Origin: Paraescarpia echinospica
Taxonomy: Eukaryota > Annelida > Polychaeta > Sabellida > Siboglinidae
Reading direction: 5' to 3'
Length of the DNA stretch: 64,000 nt
NCBI GenBank assembly: GCA_020002185.1
Contig: CM034539.1
Location: 25,781,532 to 25,845,531, forward strand
Made by a program: the position numbers and the translations under genes. The notes under the pieces are model-generated. The model did no database searches, was not told the DNA's origin, and saw only the letters and a list, made by a program, of their open reading frames with translations. Below, piece by piece: positions 34,460 to 47,745 of the stretch (its first letter is position 1; each line of letters begins with the position of its first letter).

Positions 34460-34868
34460 ACATGCAGTATCAGACCGTATGTAGTGTCAGTCCGTGGGTA
34501 GTGTCAGTCCGTGTGTAGTGTAAGTCCGTGTGAAGTGTCAGTCCGTGTGTAGTGTCAGTCCGTGTGTAGTGTCAATCCGTATGTAGTGTCAGTCCGTGTG
34601 AAGTGTCTGTCCGTGTGTAGTGTCAGTCCGTGTGTAGTGTCAGTCCGTGTGAAGTGTCAGTCCGTGTGAAGTGTCAATCCGTGTGTAGTTTCAGTCCGTG
34701 TGTAATGTCAGTCCGTGTGATGTGTCAGTCCGTCTGTAATATCAGCCCGTGTGTAGTGTCAGTCCGTGTGTAGTTCCAGTCCGTGTGAAGTGTCAGTCCG
34801 TGCGAAGTGTCAGTCCGTGTGTAGTGTCAGTCCGTGTGTAGTGTCAGTCCGTGTGTAGTGTCAGTCTG
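34460..34868 (+). repeat. 17-bp minisatellite
   Basis: About 24 units of AGTGTCAGTCCGTGTGT with single-base variants such as AAGTGTCAGTCCGTGTG. Confidence 0.95.
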
Positions 34869-34879
34869 AACTACATCCC

Positions 34880-37535
34880 CAAACTGATAACCGTGTATAC
34901 TTAATTACTTTGCCCAAATGATCTACTGACGTCGTTATAACGTCACTGCGATCGCCTTATTGTGTCTAAATCGTCAAGATCATTACATAAGTCTCTTCCT
35001 TTTCTGTAACAGTAGGCCTATACATAACGCCGCGTATTCAGTCTGATTTTCGTTGATTCAAAGTATAGACGATCGGTAGAACCATTAAATGATGCATAGT
35101 CAAGCCATATCATAGTATATCTGTTTAGTAAAACAATAGAACACCTTCGTGTTATGGATATAATCAGGTGTCCGACGCTTTCGCATCTAGACGAGGTTAT
35201 TGGTAAGTGTTTACGTCCCTACGCCCACTATTGCAACATACACATGTAATAGAAAATACAGTATAAGGCCTACTACCTTAATTCTACTGACTTATTTCAT
35301 AAAATATCGTTTGATTGTTACATAATTTCAAATGAAAAGGTCGGTGTCGACTTTGGTCTTATTGTTGCAGCATTACTTTATAATTATTCCTTGTATGCAG
35401 TTACGTGGCATTCTACCATTCAGAGCTCAGCAGATATGTCTAAATATAAATCCTCATATTATGTTCGTATCAAGGCCGATTCGCTTGCTAAGGATGTACG
35501 TATTCCCTTCTTAATGGCGTCAGTGTTCTATAAATAGTCCAACCGACCTTCGTTTCACGTCGCTCGCATTAACGCGCTGCGTATGCTATTGACTCGATAT
35601 TATTCATCGAGGATTTCAATCAATGGGATCGCGATATTGCTCCTACGCACAGACCGAGCTATTACACGCTGCGTCATTACATATGTTTCACGTCTAATGT
35701 TAGGTTTCACAATCGATTCCGTCGGGAAAATTTTCAAATTATCAATCCTCTCACCATAAAGAAAACGTTGAAACATTGTCCAACAGTTCCTTTTGTCTGA
35801 TATCCCTTATATCCAAACCAACTGGAATGTCAAAGTTATTCATAGTAAAGGGATGATCCTTATAATCACGAGTTCGCCTATTCTATAGCAAGGATAAAAG
35901 GGTTGGACTCTCGATAAGCCAAAGGGCTTCCTTGTCCACCTGCCATCTAGAGTTAATTCTCTGGATGGCAATCTTGTTAAATCTCCATGTATACTTTCTG
36001 TAGTGTGAATCCTGAATCGATCTTAATAAATGCAGCACTAGTTTATTTGGGTTCGAAATAACAACGGACATGTATAATAAAGATGGTTAATTGTCGGAAG
36101 GACATTTAGCGTTGACGGGTACGAGTTAGTGCCAAGTTGTAGGGGGTCATGATCAATAGCGTATCAAGACTGGTTTATCGAGAAGGTGGGAAAGGGGCAT
36201 AATCTTAGACATCCACTAGTTGTCCATGCCGACATCTATAGTGACGTAACAGATTATATAGCAAAACATGATGAACAAATAACAAAAGGTGTCATTGCCC
36301 AAAGCCATGCCCTATATAAAACACGCCTATGTTTGTGGAAAGCGCGAGCTGATCGCCAATAAAAAGTCTATTGTAATTATTGTTATTGTGTCGAAATGTC
36401 AATGTTACTGCACACCCCAGTGAATTGACGCATTACCCGAGGGATATGTATTATAAGATAATGTTATTACCCATGCGCCGTGAGCTACGTGACATCGCCT
36501 TGTTTACTCCCAGCTACTCCGTCACGCGCCAACAGACCGCAGTGCGATAATCCACTCTAAGTTACGTCGCCACCGCACAAAAACACCGACCTTGAATTAC
36601 TGGTCAAAACATATGCGTTAGCTGACATCGCTGCAGTAAACACGCGCTTATGGACTATTGCGAGTTGGTTCTTCTGTTGAATCTGCGACGTGGCGTGGCT
36701 AATGTTGTTCGACACAAGCTGTTCGTCTTTCCGGGGTTGTTCCCTTTTTTGTCTCGAATACGCGCCGTTTTAATTTGTTTCAATGCTTATGCGTGAGGTA
36801 GACCTGTGCATGGGTTCAGTAGACCTACTTAACTAATTGGATTTTACAACGTTCTTCATCTTTATGTCATGCATGCTATTCCGATCACATCACGCTACGT
36901 GCATTGTTTGTATCGCAATCGACACGTGTACATAGTTTGACTGATAATAATGATAATACTGATAAGTTAACTTTCTGCCCAAACGTGTTCCAAGTCGTTA
37001 AACAAGGAAAAATACCAAAGGTTGTACATGAATCCTTCAATGTTTTTTATTAGACACTGAAAGAAGGATGAAAATGTTAGAAATGACGAGATAAAGACAG
37101 AATACCTGTATGGAGAAAATTACTTTCTTGTCCGCTTGCAATCTGGAGCCTATCGATTTGGGAGATGATTTTGTGCAATCTTGTTGTTGAAATTTAGAAG
37201 ACAAAGACTGAGATATAATATGATGACGTTATTTTACGTAACTGACAATCACATCTCGTGAAAAAATCGCGTAGAAACACGGCATAGTTGCACATCTAAC
37301 TTGGCGAATGCATCCCCATGGGGATCAATAAACAAGTGGAACTATAGCATGGTGGGTGATTTAGTTGTTTTATACTCTTACATGAAACACCCTTATTTCG
37401 ACACAATATCGTGATACAATCTGGTGAGACAATCAAACAATATCCTTTGTAGTAAAGCGTGTGACTCTTGTGAGTTCTCCTTCAGCAATTCGAAGCGGCG
37501 AGTTGCCTAGAGGTAAATTCTTGAGTTGTGCGATA
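34880..37535. other. Intergenic sequence without clear features
   Basis: AT-rich. The segment around 35100-35520 (CACCTTCGTGTTATGG, then CAACATACACATGTAATA) has a diverged relative at about 42005-42390, so it belongs to a dispersed repeat. I see no gene. Confidence 0.5.
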
Positions 37536-37539
37536 TCTA

Positions 37540-37655
37540 ATCATTAGGAGTGTTCAAGGCGCTTTACACTCCAGCTCCTGGCAGACCTGCACATTTGAAC
37601 ACCACCTTTAATTCTCTTGGAAGCATTCATCCAGGCTGCTATTGATGCGCGAATA
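37540..37655 (-). mobile_element. SINE 3' body, minus strand
   Basis: GGCGCTTTACACTCCAGCTC, CTGGCAGACCTGCACATTTG and TTGGAAGCATTCATCCAGGC are the reverse complement of the SINE body at 30480. Confidence 0.8.
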
Positions 37656-37769
37656 CTATTCTTTCATATATAATGCAACTCAGTCGATAGCCAGTATTCG
37701 TTTACACAGTTGACTGGAAAGAGACAATAAAACAAATTACTGTTACGCAGCAGAGGAACGAGATTGGCA

Positions 37770-37970
37770 TAGTTGTGCAATAGCATGACGGTATCGGGTA
37801 AGGGTTGTCTCCATTCCCCTCTATACGTCGCTCTCATTCTCCACTCCTCTCCCAATCCTTCCAAGTCTCTCTTTACACAATCCTTCCAATTCAGTCTAGG
37901 TCTTCCTCGCCTCATTATCTTTTCCACTCCCCGGACATCTACTTTCTTTGCTAACCGTTCTACTCCCATT
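37770..37970 (-). mobile_element. LINE ORF2 C-terminal fragment
   Basis: Minus-strand frame reading KKVDVRGVEKIMRRGRPRLN then WKDCVKRDLEGLGEEWRMRA and TYRGEWRQ. RGRPRxxWxDxVxxDLE and the ATxRxxWR end are typical of the C terminus of non-LTR retrotransposon polyproteins. The frame runs on past where the family stops, so the 3' end is degenerate. Confidence 0.72.
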
Positions 37971-38024
37971 CACACCTCATGTCCAGCCCACTTAAGTCGA
38001 CTCCTCACCGCTGTCTTTTACTCC

Positions 38025-38365
38025 AGCCTCCTCTCCCAGCTCCTCCATTCTTTTACTCCAACCTTTTTACTCCAACCTCCTCTCTCAGCTCCTCCATTAT
38101 TTTACTCCAGCCTCCTCTCTCAGCTCCTCCATTCTTTTACTCCAGCCTCCTCTCTCAGCTCCTCCATTCTTTTACTCCAGCCTCCTCTCTCAGCTCCTCC
38201 ATCCTTTTACTCCAGCCTCCTACATCAGCTCCTCCATTCTTTTATTCCAGCCTCCTCTCTCAGATCCTCCATTCTTTTACTCCAGCCTCCTCTCTCAGAT
38301 CCTCCATTCTTTTACTCCAGCCTCCTCTTTCAGATCCTCCATTCTTTTACTCCAGCTCATCCATT
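38025..38365 (+). repeat. 33-bp minisatellite
   Basis: About ten units built on CTCCTCCATTCTTTTACTCC with AGCCTCCTCTCTC. As 33 is a multiple of three, all frames stay open, which explains the long Ser/Leu/Pro-rich ORFs here. It lies immediately upstream (minus strand) of the LINE fragment. Confidence 0.92.
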
Positions 38366-39049
38366 CTTCGCTTATCACTTCTTTTCACTCCCGCAATTCT
38401 TCTGACCTACTTGTTTTCGCAAACCTGTACCCTTTCTCTTGCTTTTCTGTCATTGCCATAGTCTCTAGGCCACACGGGTATGCCGTGGTCACACATGAGC
38501 AGAGCACCTTTCCTTTGAGTTTACGCGATATGTGTCTGTCTCCCATCACGTTGTTTCCTCCAAGCGTTTGCTCCTGCCTTTATCCTCCTGCGATTGTCAG
38601 TGTCTGAGATGCCGTCCCCGTATACCGCTCCAAAAACTGTCTCTTTGTTTTAGTTTCTTCCCCTCCAGGTGTATTTCACCTAAGTACCAATTTCCAGTGC
38701 ATAAACCTGTCCCTATAGACCGGGTCTATTAGACTGCTTATTAGACCTGTATATCTAGCGCCTACTATTTCCCTCAATTCCACATAAACTTATGTTCACA
38801 CAACATGCAATTTTAAGATAAAAATGCACAAAAGACGACACGTTATATCCGCGTGCCATATGTTTATTAATCCGCTGACCGGACCTTCAGACCGGTAATT
38901 GTGCTAAAGCACCATTTATCGAATAACATGCCAAATGCCAAAGTCACATCATATGATACCAAGTATGATCTAACAAGTTGTACACACAGTTTCTTAAAAA
39001 CAGTTAAAATCGTAGTTTAACTCAGAATACAAATTTAATGTAGCATAAT

Positions 39050-39385
<336 letters not shown>

Positions 39386-39494
39386 TTTGTCACTACAATA
39401 TTGATATTATTCTTTGTTACTGCTAAATATCATATTATTTATCTTATTTACATTTAGAAACAATTTGTGATATCATCAATAATGGCAAAAAGTT

Positions 39495-39567
39495 TGGAGA
39501 ATCCGGGTATCGATCCCGGTACCTCTCACATGCTAAGCGAGCGCTCTACCATTTGAGCTAATCCCCC
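39495..39567 (-). tRNA. tRNA-Ala (AGC)
   Basis: The reverse strand begins GGGGGATTAGCTCAAATGGT and ends GGATTCTCCA. The acceptor stem GGGGGAT/ATTCTCC pairs (two G-U), D arm GCTC...GAGC, anticodon stem CTCGC/GTGAG with loop TTAGCAT (anticodon AGC, Ala), and the T arm CCGGG-ATCGATA-CCCGG. A box TAGCTCAAATGG and B box GGATCGATACC are present. A TTTTT run follows on the minus strand (39487-39491), a Pol III terminator. The 73-base length is normal, with no intron. Confidence 0.95.
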
Positions 39568-39569
39568 AC

Positions 39570-40270
39570 TCACGCTTTTCCGTACTCGGTTGAACGTAGG
39601 CATTCTCAGTCACAATTTGATCTGTGACAGGATGAATGTTCCGATAATTGTATGATGCTGCCAGATCACAATGAGCGAGAGTAAAAGTGTTGACTGACTG
39701 TCTTTAATGTGCATTAGGAGAATTCTCGCATTCACGCGTGCACGTGAGTATGCATAATTAGAGTATGTTCTCTAACACATACCTGGCACTACGTGCAAAC
39801 TCCGAGGCATGCTACCTGAATGCTTCCTGAAGAATGACCTATGTAGGCCGTGGCAGTTTGTAAATGGGCCCTCTTGGTAAGTGGAACACGGGTCCATTTA
39901 CAACGGCGTTGTATTTGGACCCCTCTTAGTGAATTAAATGTCATAGACAAGGCTTACTGATGTGTTGACATTAAAAATGTACTATTCTAAACGACAAAAT
40001 CGCACCAACAAAATTGTCAAAACAATGTAAATAACCATAAAAGATACATAGAAAATGAACTCAGAACTCAGAATCAATTTATTTGACCTATAAATACGAT
40101 ACATATAGAATGAATAAGGTAAGTAATAGACAAGGTCGGGAGTCTCCCATTAAAATATAATATCGCTAGCACAGGAGCCACCCCATAAATATAAACAACA
40201 ACAAAATTTACATGACACAAGTCAGAATAGCATATGACTTGTTTTTATGGTTAATTACTCAATGTATCAA
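39570..40270. other. Intergenic sequence without clear features
   Basis: Flank of the tRNA gene. AT-rich, no gene seen. Confidence 0.55.
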
Positions 40271-40271
40271 C

Positions 40272-40272
<1 letters not shown>

Positions 40273-40302
<30 letters not shown>

Positions 40303-40316
40303 CATACATACATAAT
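40273..40316 (+). repeat. (CATA)n microsatellite
   Basis: Eleven tandem CATA units. Confidence 0.95.
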
Positions 40317-40604
40317 ACAAGGACGTATTATATGTATTCGTGTACACCTTGGCGTACATATCGATACTTAGGTATACATTTCAATACGTATTATGAATTA
40401 CAAATAAAGCAATTATGAATATGACAACTGGATTCATAATTTTAAATAATTTTGTTTGTGTATGTTGGAAAACCATATAGACTGTGGGTGTAAATGTTGT
40501 TAATGATAATACTTGGTATATTGTTAACTGTCTCTACTATGTTGTGTCTAATGCATTTTTTGGCAAATTCATGTTTGACTCTGGACATGTACAGGTTATT
40601 TCTT

Positions 40605-40905
40605 TCACGTGTATAGTGCTGATGAATATCATAGATGTGTATCTCAATGAAAAAACTACAATATTGCAGTTTTCATTGGGATATGCACGAGTGTCTGTGT
40701 TAAATTTATCATAAAATTTAATATTTGAGTTTATTATTTCAATTTTAAATATATTGAGTGAGTCAGGATTTTGTTGTTTTATTCGTATAAACCTTGGTAT
40801 CGCATTAGAGGTTTCGACATAGTCCAGACTTAGAAAGTACGGAGGGTGATCAAAAACATTGTTCACTAAAATACCAGCTGAGGATTTAAAGAATCCTTTT
40901 GACAA
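40605..40905 (-). mobile_element. LINE endonuclease-to-RT linker fragment
   Basis: Minus-strand frame with SSAGILVNNVFDHPPYFLSL near its start and FKIEIINSNIKFYDKFNTDT, RAYPNENCNI later. The GIL-x-N-x(2)-DHxP-x-F pattern is the end of an APE-type endonuclease (the family has SDH; here FDH), and the following linker resembles those of CR1/L2-type elements. Truncated, with the RT absent. Confidence 0.62.
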
Positions 40906-41284
40906 ATTGCATTACAAATTACCAATGAGTGTTTCATGGTATTCTGAAAGTCGTGTTGGCAAAGTAATTTTAGGGAAGAAACCATGTGAAACGATTGTAT
41001 TAAAATACTAACATATTATGGGTTTTTCATTAATTTTAAGCAAATCAGTAATGTAATATCCTGCAATTTTTATGTCACGTTTTGATTTTTGTAAATCAAC
41101 TAAATTTGTCTGTAGATATACGGTAGTTTTCAATTATATATCTAGGATAAAAAGGCCACTGTTGATTTACACCTGTAACGTTTGGACACATTTTTTAGAA
41201 CTTACACCAATGAACCACTTCGAGCTCACTCGACGCACTGAACATTTATTTCTTTTACTGGAGGGTCTATTTTCTACAGCATAG

Positions 41285-41910
41285 TAAATAGACTACAGGT
41301 CCATATACGACGGGGGTCCATTTACAACATCACACCGTCATCCCCGGAGACTACCAGTTCATATACGACGGGGTCCATTTACAACATCACACCGTCATCC
41401 CCGGAGACTACCGGTCCATATACGACGGCGGTCCATTTATAACATCACACCAGCATTCCCTGAGACTACCGGTCCATATATGACGGCGGTCCATTTATAA
41501 CATCACACCAGCTTCCCCGGAGACTACCGGTCCATATACGACGGGGGTCCATTTACAACATCACACCTGCTTCCCCGGAGACTACCGGTCCATATACGAC
41601 GGGGGTCCATTTACAACATCACACCAGCATCCCCGGAGACTACCGGTCCATATACGACGAGGGTCCATTTACAACATCACACCATCATCCCCGCAGACTA
41701 CCGGTCCATATACGACGGGGGTCCATTTACAACATCACACCAGCATCCCCGCAGACTACCGGTCCATATACGATGGGAGTCCATTTACAACATCACACCA
41801 GCATCCCCGGAGACTACCGGTCCATATACGACGAGGGTCCATTTACAACATCACACCAGCATCCCCGCAGACTACCGGTCCATATACGACGGCGTCCATT
41901 TACACATACG
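41285..41910 (+). repeat. About 58-bp minisatellite
   Basis: About eleven units containing GACTACCGGTCCATATACGA, GGGGGTCCATTTACAACATC and ACACCAGCATCCCCG. The motif GGTCCATTTACAA also occurs once at 39890, outside the array. Confidence 0.95.
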
Positions 41911-44200
41911 GGGGGGGTCCTTTCAGTGTTTACATAGGTCTACATACATACATACATACATATAGCATTTAATGAAGTGTGTTCACACTATAAAGGTGTT
42001 AAACAAAACAATAAAACACCTTCACGCCAAATATAGTCTTATAACGCTACGACGGCTTTCATCTACACAATGAGTTAATTAGCAATGTACTACGTTCCTA
42101 CGTGCACCATTGCAACCTAATACCAACTCAGTTCAACGCGGGACCTATTGGTTCCTTAAAATAGTGTCTGATTATTATATAATGTTCAATAAAAACGTCG
42201 GCGTCGGTTTTGATATAATTATTGCAGTATTAAGATCCAGCCATCACCTGCTGTGCAATTATGTGTAATCGGACAATTCAGAACGGAGCTCGGCATACGT
42301 TTATACATATAAATCCCTCTATTATATTCTTATCAAGGCCGCTTGTAAGAATACAATGAGTTTTCTGCTTTGTTAAGGAGGCGTTCTATAAATACACCAA
42401 CCAAAGTGGGGGAGGTAGTGAGAAACTAGGTTAATTAGATCGAATACTCGTGTCTCGTAGAACCACGTTATGCAACGTTTTCCACGAGATATTGGGATTA
42501 ATTTCACCGTATCCATTTTGGAATCTTGTAATCTTTCTTCGAAATCTTGGCTCTTATAAAATAATTCTGCTTTGTTTGAAACTGTACCGGTCAGTTGCCA
42601 TTGAATCGTAAGGTCCAGATAAACGGTCAGCAAAACTGCTCATGCGTAGTTCATCACGAATACTGACAATGGGGACACCCGTACAGAGAGAGATAACCTA
42701 CATCTGATATTATAAATAACACAGACTCCCTGGAGTAACATCAGAGGGATCGAATGAGTACATCTGAGTACATCAGAAGAAACACATTCGTTTCCAATGC
42801 TGCAAGGTGTTAAATCGGATTACGTAGGAGTAGAGTTTTAAGTGAAACATGAAATATGAAAAATAAGAACATTATATAATTGTAATATGTGACCTGTATT
42901 ATTTATTTTATAAGTATGTCTATATCAAATGTTTACATTGCAACTATGTTGCAAAGAATAAATCAGTCATCTAAAGGTAAAGGTAATTTTTTGATATAGC
43001 GCGGAATCCAAACGTCGACAAGAACAGAAAGAGCAACTAAACTGGTAACATGAACAAGCCACTTATACGTATTTTGTTACTCTTGATAAAGTAGTACCTT
43101 CTATTTTCACCACTTCTCAAGAATAGCTGTTCTTGATAACAGTCTCGTTAAAACATGTTAAATTCAATACAAGTAACCACAAACTGCTGTCATCACATAG
43201 CAACAAACCGTGATCGCCAGGTGCGTGCGTGCGAATATATGTGCTTCAATGTCTAGGTAATAACCACGCACTTTCAACGGGGAAGTGTGACCGGGAATTT
43301 GGTTAAAATTGCTATCGAATTTGCGAATAACAAATTCAAGTTACTCCCATGCTAACTGATTATTTGGCAACGTCATGTTCCAATCAAATGACCGCCAAGG
43401 CGCTGTGGTTAGAACCCGATTATATACGCACGGAAACATTCGTAGATTTATCGAGCGCGTCGGCGTCACGGTGAATGGACTGTGCAACAAACATACAAGC
43501 CAAAGAAGCCTGGATCGACTCGTGTAAAGAATCGGACGCAGCGCCTGAATCGTAATCAGTTAATCAGACACGAATATTCGGCCAAGGCTCGTGTTTTAGT
43601 GATATCATCTCATTTGCGTACTTTCAGTGTATTTAACGTGGCTGCAAGAACGCAGTAACAGTGTATTGGATCATTGCTGTAAACGCCGTCGCCCGCGGGC
43701 GCAAGCCGTTGTAAGTATGGACAACCGTCACTTGAGTTTTGTTTATATTCGCCCGAAATGTTATATGAAAAGCCCTGGAATTGACGGTTTCGCGCCATTT
43801 TGTTTAACCACTGACCCGTAGCAAGGCGATGTAATCGCGTGTTTCTCGCACTCACGGATTTTCCATGACACAAAGCTGCCGTGTAACTGTCTGTATAACA
43901 TGCCACACGGAGGGTTCGAGGTTGAACCTGTCTGAACAGAACATATCATTGAGAAACACACTGGTTTGCAAATCGCTTGATACGATTACGAATATATTTA
44001 TTTCAGGCAAAAAATCCATATGCAATTGGCACATATAAATAAAAAATAAATAGATTTTAAAAGTAGATAAGTTAGACACATAAAAATAAGGAATAAGAAA
44101 TTAAATAAAATTAATAAATAAGTATTAAAAGATTAACAAATAATTAAATAAATCTAAAATCACCGTTTCACAATATACAGAGATTCGATCCAGCTAGACC
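41910..44200. other. Intergenic sequence without clear features
   Basis: Contains (CATA)n near 41942, a segment related to 35100-35520, and a SINE end fragment (GATATAGCGCGGAATCCAAA) near 42996. No gene seen. Confidence 0.55.
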
Positions 44201-44249
44201 ACAGTGGTCGATTAACAATGTGTTTACAATCATACATACACTTTATCCT

Positions 44250-45780
44250 TAACCTAGTACTCACCTCAAATCCGTCCATAGTCGTCAACACTCACACCAC
44301 TCCCGGCATGAGTGATCATGAAGCCGTATCCTTCTGTATCAACCTAAACCCAGTTCGCAACAAGAAACCACCACACAAAGTATTTCAATACAAATTCGCA
44401 AACTGGAGCAAACTTAAAGACGGCATAACCCAATTAACAACATAATACTTTGACATGGACCCCAATTCACGAGACATTAACATAAACTGGATCGTTTTCG
44501 GACACAACTCGCCACATTGATCAACAATACAATCCTTAGTCGCAACACCAAAGCAAAAACCCACCTCCCCTGGATAACATGGAAAATAATAAGAATGCAA
44601 TGAAAACACAACAAAAGCCACAACAAAAGCAAAACAAACTGGACTCAGTAGCGACTGGGAAAAGTTCAACGAACTCAGAAGCTAAGCCACTAAGGCTGCA
44701 GCCAAATCTTACAACAACAACATTAGATACAGCTTAAAACAAACCCTAAACAATTCTGGTCATTCATCAAAGCAAACGAACGAGAAAACATTGGAATTCC
44801 CACACTGCAAGTAAACGCACAACCAATCATCAATGATCATGACAAAGCAAATGCACTGAACAACCAATTTAGTTCCGTGTTCACCCAAGAAATCTACCCT
44901 ATCCTTCAACAAGCACCTCCCTCTTACCCTAATATGCCAACTCTTGAAATCGGGATAGCTGGAGTAATCAAGCAACTGAAAAATCTAAACCAAAACAAAG
45001 CCACTGGCCCAAAGCCACTGGCCCCAGCCAGACTTCTTAAAGAAACTGCAGAGGAAATAGCTGCCATTATCACATCCATCTTCCAACAGTCATACTACAA
45101 CACACGCAAGCTCCCCGACGACTGGCTCCAAGCACTAGTAACTCCAATACACAAATCGGACCCGCAAACTACAGAACAATATCACTAACATGCATCTTCA
45201 ATAAAATCATGGAACACATCATTCTAAGCAATATGTGGAAACACCTGAACATACACAACATCATCATCCACTTTCAACATGGATTCCAGTCAGGACTGTC
45301 TTGTGAATCTCAACCCATCGAGCAGTCCATGACTGGATGACTGCTATGGACAACAAGACACAAATATATGCAATCCTGCTTGATTGTGCCAAAGCTTTTG
45401 ACACAGTCCTCCACAAACGCCTACTATCCATACTAACCTCTTATGGAATTACTGGAAACACACAAAACTGGATCAAATAATTTCTGTCAAACCGTAAACA
45501 GAGAGTCTCAGTAAATGAAGTTCTGTCGGACACAACAGGGTTCAGTCCTAAGACCAGTCCTCTTCCTACTCTACATAAATGACATCAACGAAAGCATCAA
45601 CTCTCCCATACGCCTCTTTACAAACGACAGCATTATAATAATTATCATAATGTCACCTCCGAAACCGACCATGACATTCTTCAAACTGACCTGATCCAAC
45701 TTCAAACATGGTCCGACAAATAGCAAATGGGATTTAACATTTCTAAATGTGTCCACCTCCCAATAACAAACAAAACTATA
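44250..45780 (+). mobile_element. Degenerate LINE (endonuclease end plus reverse transcriptase)
   Basis: Plus-strand pieces of a non-LTR retrotransposon in consistent order. An endonuclease end with GMSDHEAVSF (about 44308) is followed by a linker; then FWSFIKANERENIGIP and NNQFSSVFTQE (44757-44890); the RT fingers with LNQNKATGPK and ARLLKETAEEIAAI (to 45187); LLDCAKAFDTVLHKRLL (about 45377-45430) with a catalytic Asp; and LFLLYINDI followed by LFTNDS (about 45566-45630), where the family has F/YADD. Frameshifts, stops and the FTND site show it is dead. Resembles CR1/Jockey-type elements. Confidence 0.85.
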
Positions 45781-45786
45781 CCCAGT

Positions 45787-46045
45787 CTACACTTCACTCT
45801 TCGGTATGCCACTCGCTACAGTATCTAGCCATCCGTATTGCACAAATAACAAAGCCTGAAGACCACTGGGACTAGGCGCAATAACGCATAAATCGTCTGT
45901 ATAAAACATATGATTAGTGCAGCAGTTGTGTACGTGACAACCTGTACCTGCATTATTTAACACATTGCTTAAATCATCGATGTACACAGCAAATAGGTAG
46001 GGAGACAGAATCCCACCTTGTCGAACACAGTTAGATACAATAAAA
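45787..46045 (-). mobile_element. Second LINE RT fragment, opposite strand
   Basis: On the minus strand: LSPYLFAVYIDDLSNVLNNA (split by a frame change), then GCHVHNCCTNHMFYTDDLCV and IAPSPSGLQALL. This is the RT palm region of a different LINE type (GxLSPYLFAVYxDDLS, YADD, APSxxGLQ). The active site reads YTDD instead of YADD. It abuts the truncated end of the plus-strand LINE, tail to tail. Confidence 0.8.
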
Positions 46046-47604
46046 AGTCAGAGGTTGTGGAACCCCATTTAATACAAAACATTTGGGTTCTGTACCAGTA
46101 TAACAAGATTCACACGAGTAGGACAGGCACATTTCGATCAAGCAATTTTCTAGAGAGTGTCCAGTGGATGCTTATTTAAAATCGGTGTTTTATTACTAAT
46201 GTCTGAGTTAGCCACACCTATAAACTTTAGGTAATAGTTATATAAATTTCGAATAATAGTTAACGATAAAGTCTGCCTAGGTATAGAACTTCGCAGTGCT
46301 CGTGTTTCATCGATCATTGCATGTTATCTTGATAAGCCAAATTCAAGACGGCGTAACAATGGGCGTCATTCGAGTCAGACATTCCAGGTACAAATAGTAC
46401 TTTGGACTCGTGTCGACCACGTCATGTCCTCCTTCACAGAGTTATATATCTCGTAACAGTGCTATCACTGCCATAAATGTGTCGGTTGACAAACGACTTA
46501 AAACGATCTCTCTTTGGCTGACGTCTGTCTCGGGAGACAATGTCATCTATTCTGGTTCTTGTGACGCCATAAATAGGCGTTGTAGTCTTGTTTTTGTCAG
46601 ATGTTTTCTGTATTTCATCCACGACCAGTGTGAAACATGGCCCGCTAGTTTGTGATGTCCATGACAGCAGTAGTCCGTGCTTAAGGTCGGATTTCAAAAT
46701 ATCTTAGGTTTTGTTTCTTCGTTTGAGAACGCGAAAGTGTGGTCTGCCTACTGTTCTCTTTCCGTCCTGTAACTCCCAAAAGACGACAAATTTGGGAACT
46801 CTCTAGTCCATTCCGTAGACTCAGACGTGTCCAGTCAAGCGTAAATGGGGAATGGTCTGCTGTTTTTTGCAAAACTCTTCATTTGATATGTGTTACAAGG
46901 TATATAGGTCTAGACACAAAATGGGAAGCTTAATCGTAACATTAACATTAAACGTACAAACGAATACATATTAGTAAAACATGAGTTATATGACTGACCC
47001 CTTCGAACGCTGTTCGAAGTTTGTTAGCGCGTTTGACATTACGGAGAGCATGAGCAAGTCCCATCTTATCACTGGGTCAAATATAACTCGATCAACAACC
47101 CCGCTTTGAGGACACGAGAAAATGAATAGGGCCCGTTTCCAACATGAATGCCCTGTCCTGTCGACAAAGAAACTCGTTCTTACAGATCCATACGGATAAT
47201 ACCAGCGTATTGTCCGTTTCAATGCGCACAAATGCTGCCCGATGATTGGTTGGCGAGCGAGGAAGCAGATCACGCGTGACGACTGCGAGAATGTTGCAGT
47301 GCTACGGGCATGGCCACTTCTGCCAACCGGAGCTTGTGTTTTATAAAAGGAGATGTTGATGCCATTCACACAAATTCCTAAAACGTAGTAAAAAATATTT
47401 AAAAATAGTACTAATAAACGTGGTGCGTCTTGCATTGAGTCGGCGTGTGCAATGCAGCATGGTCTGGTTCGTGTGGTCGTGTGTAGTGTGGTGTACTGCG
47501 CACTGGGTCGCGTGTAATGCAATATGTCATACACTACTTAGTTAGAAATGCTGTGTACCATGGACATTATAGAATGGTGGATATTTGTGTACGAATAATC
47601 TTCG
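46046..47604. other. Intergenic sequence without clear features
   Basis: No gene or repeat I can support. Confidence 0.5.
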
Positions 47605-47745
47605 CGCATTAATTGCAGCGTGGCTGAATGCTTTCCAGAGAAGTCGAGATGGTGTCCGATTGAACAGGTCTGCCATGCAGGGAGTAAAGTGTAAAGCGTT
47701 TTGAGCAGACCTGAGGACTGGATACTGCGCTTTATAAGACCGCAA
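47605..47745 (+). mobile_element. SINE 3' body
   Basis: GCGCATTAATTGCAGCGTGG, GGTGTCCGATTGAACAGGTC and AAGCGTTTTGAGCAGACC match the dispersed SINE family; it ends in GCGCTTTATAAG. Confidence 0.85.

Noticed and set aside
37773..38461. 210- and 160-residue Ser/Leu/Pro-rich plus-strand frames
   Set aside because: They cover a 33-bp minisatellite and the antisense of a LINE end.
46986..47534. 182-residue minus-strand open frame
   Set aside because: No recognisable domain, odd composition and no splice or start context; I cannot support it.
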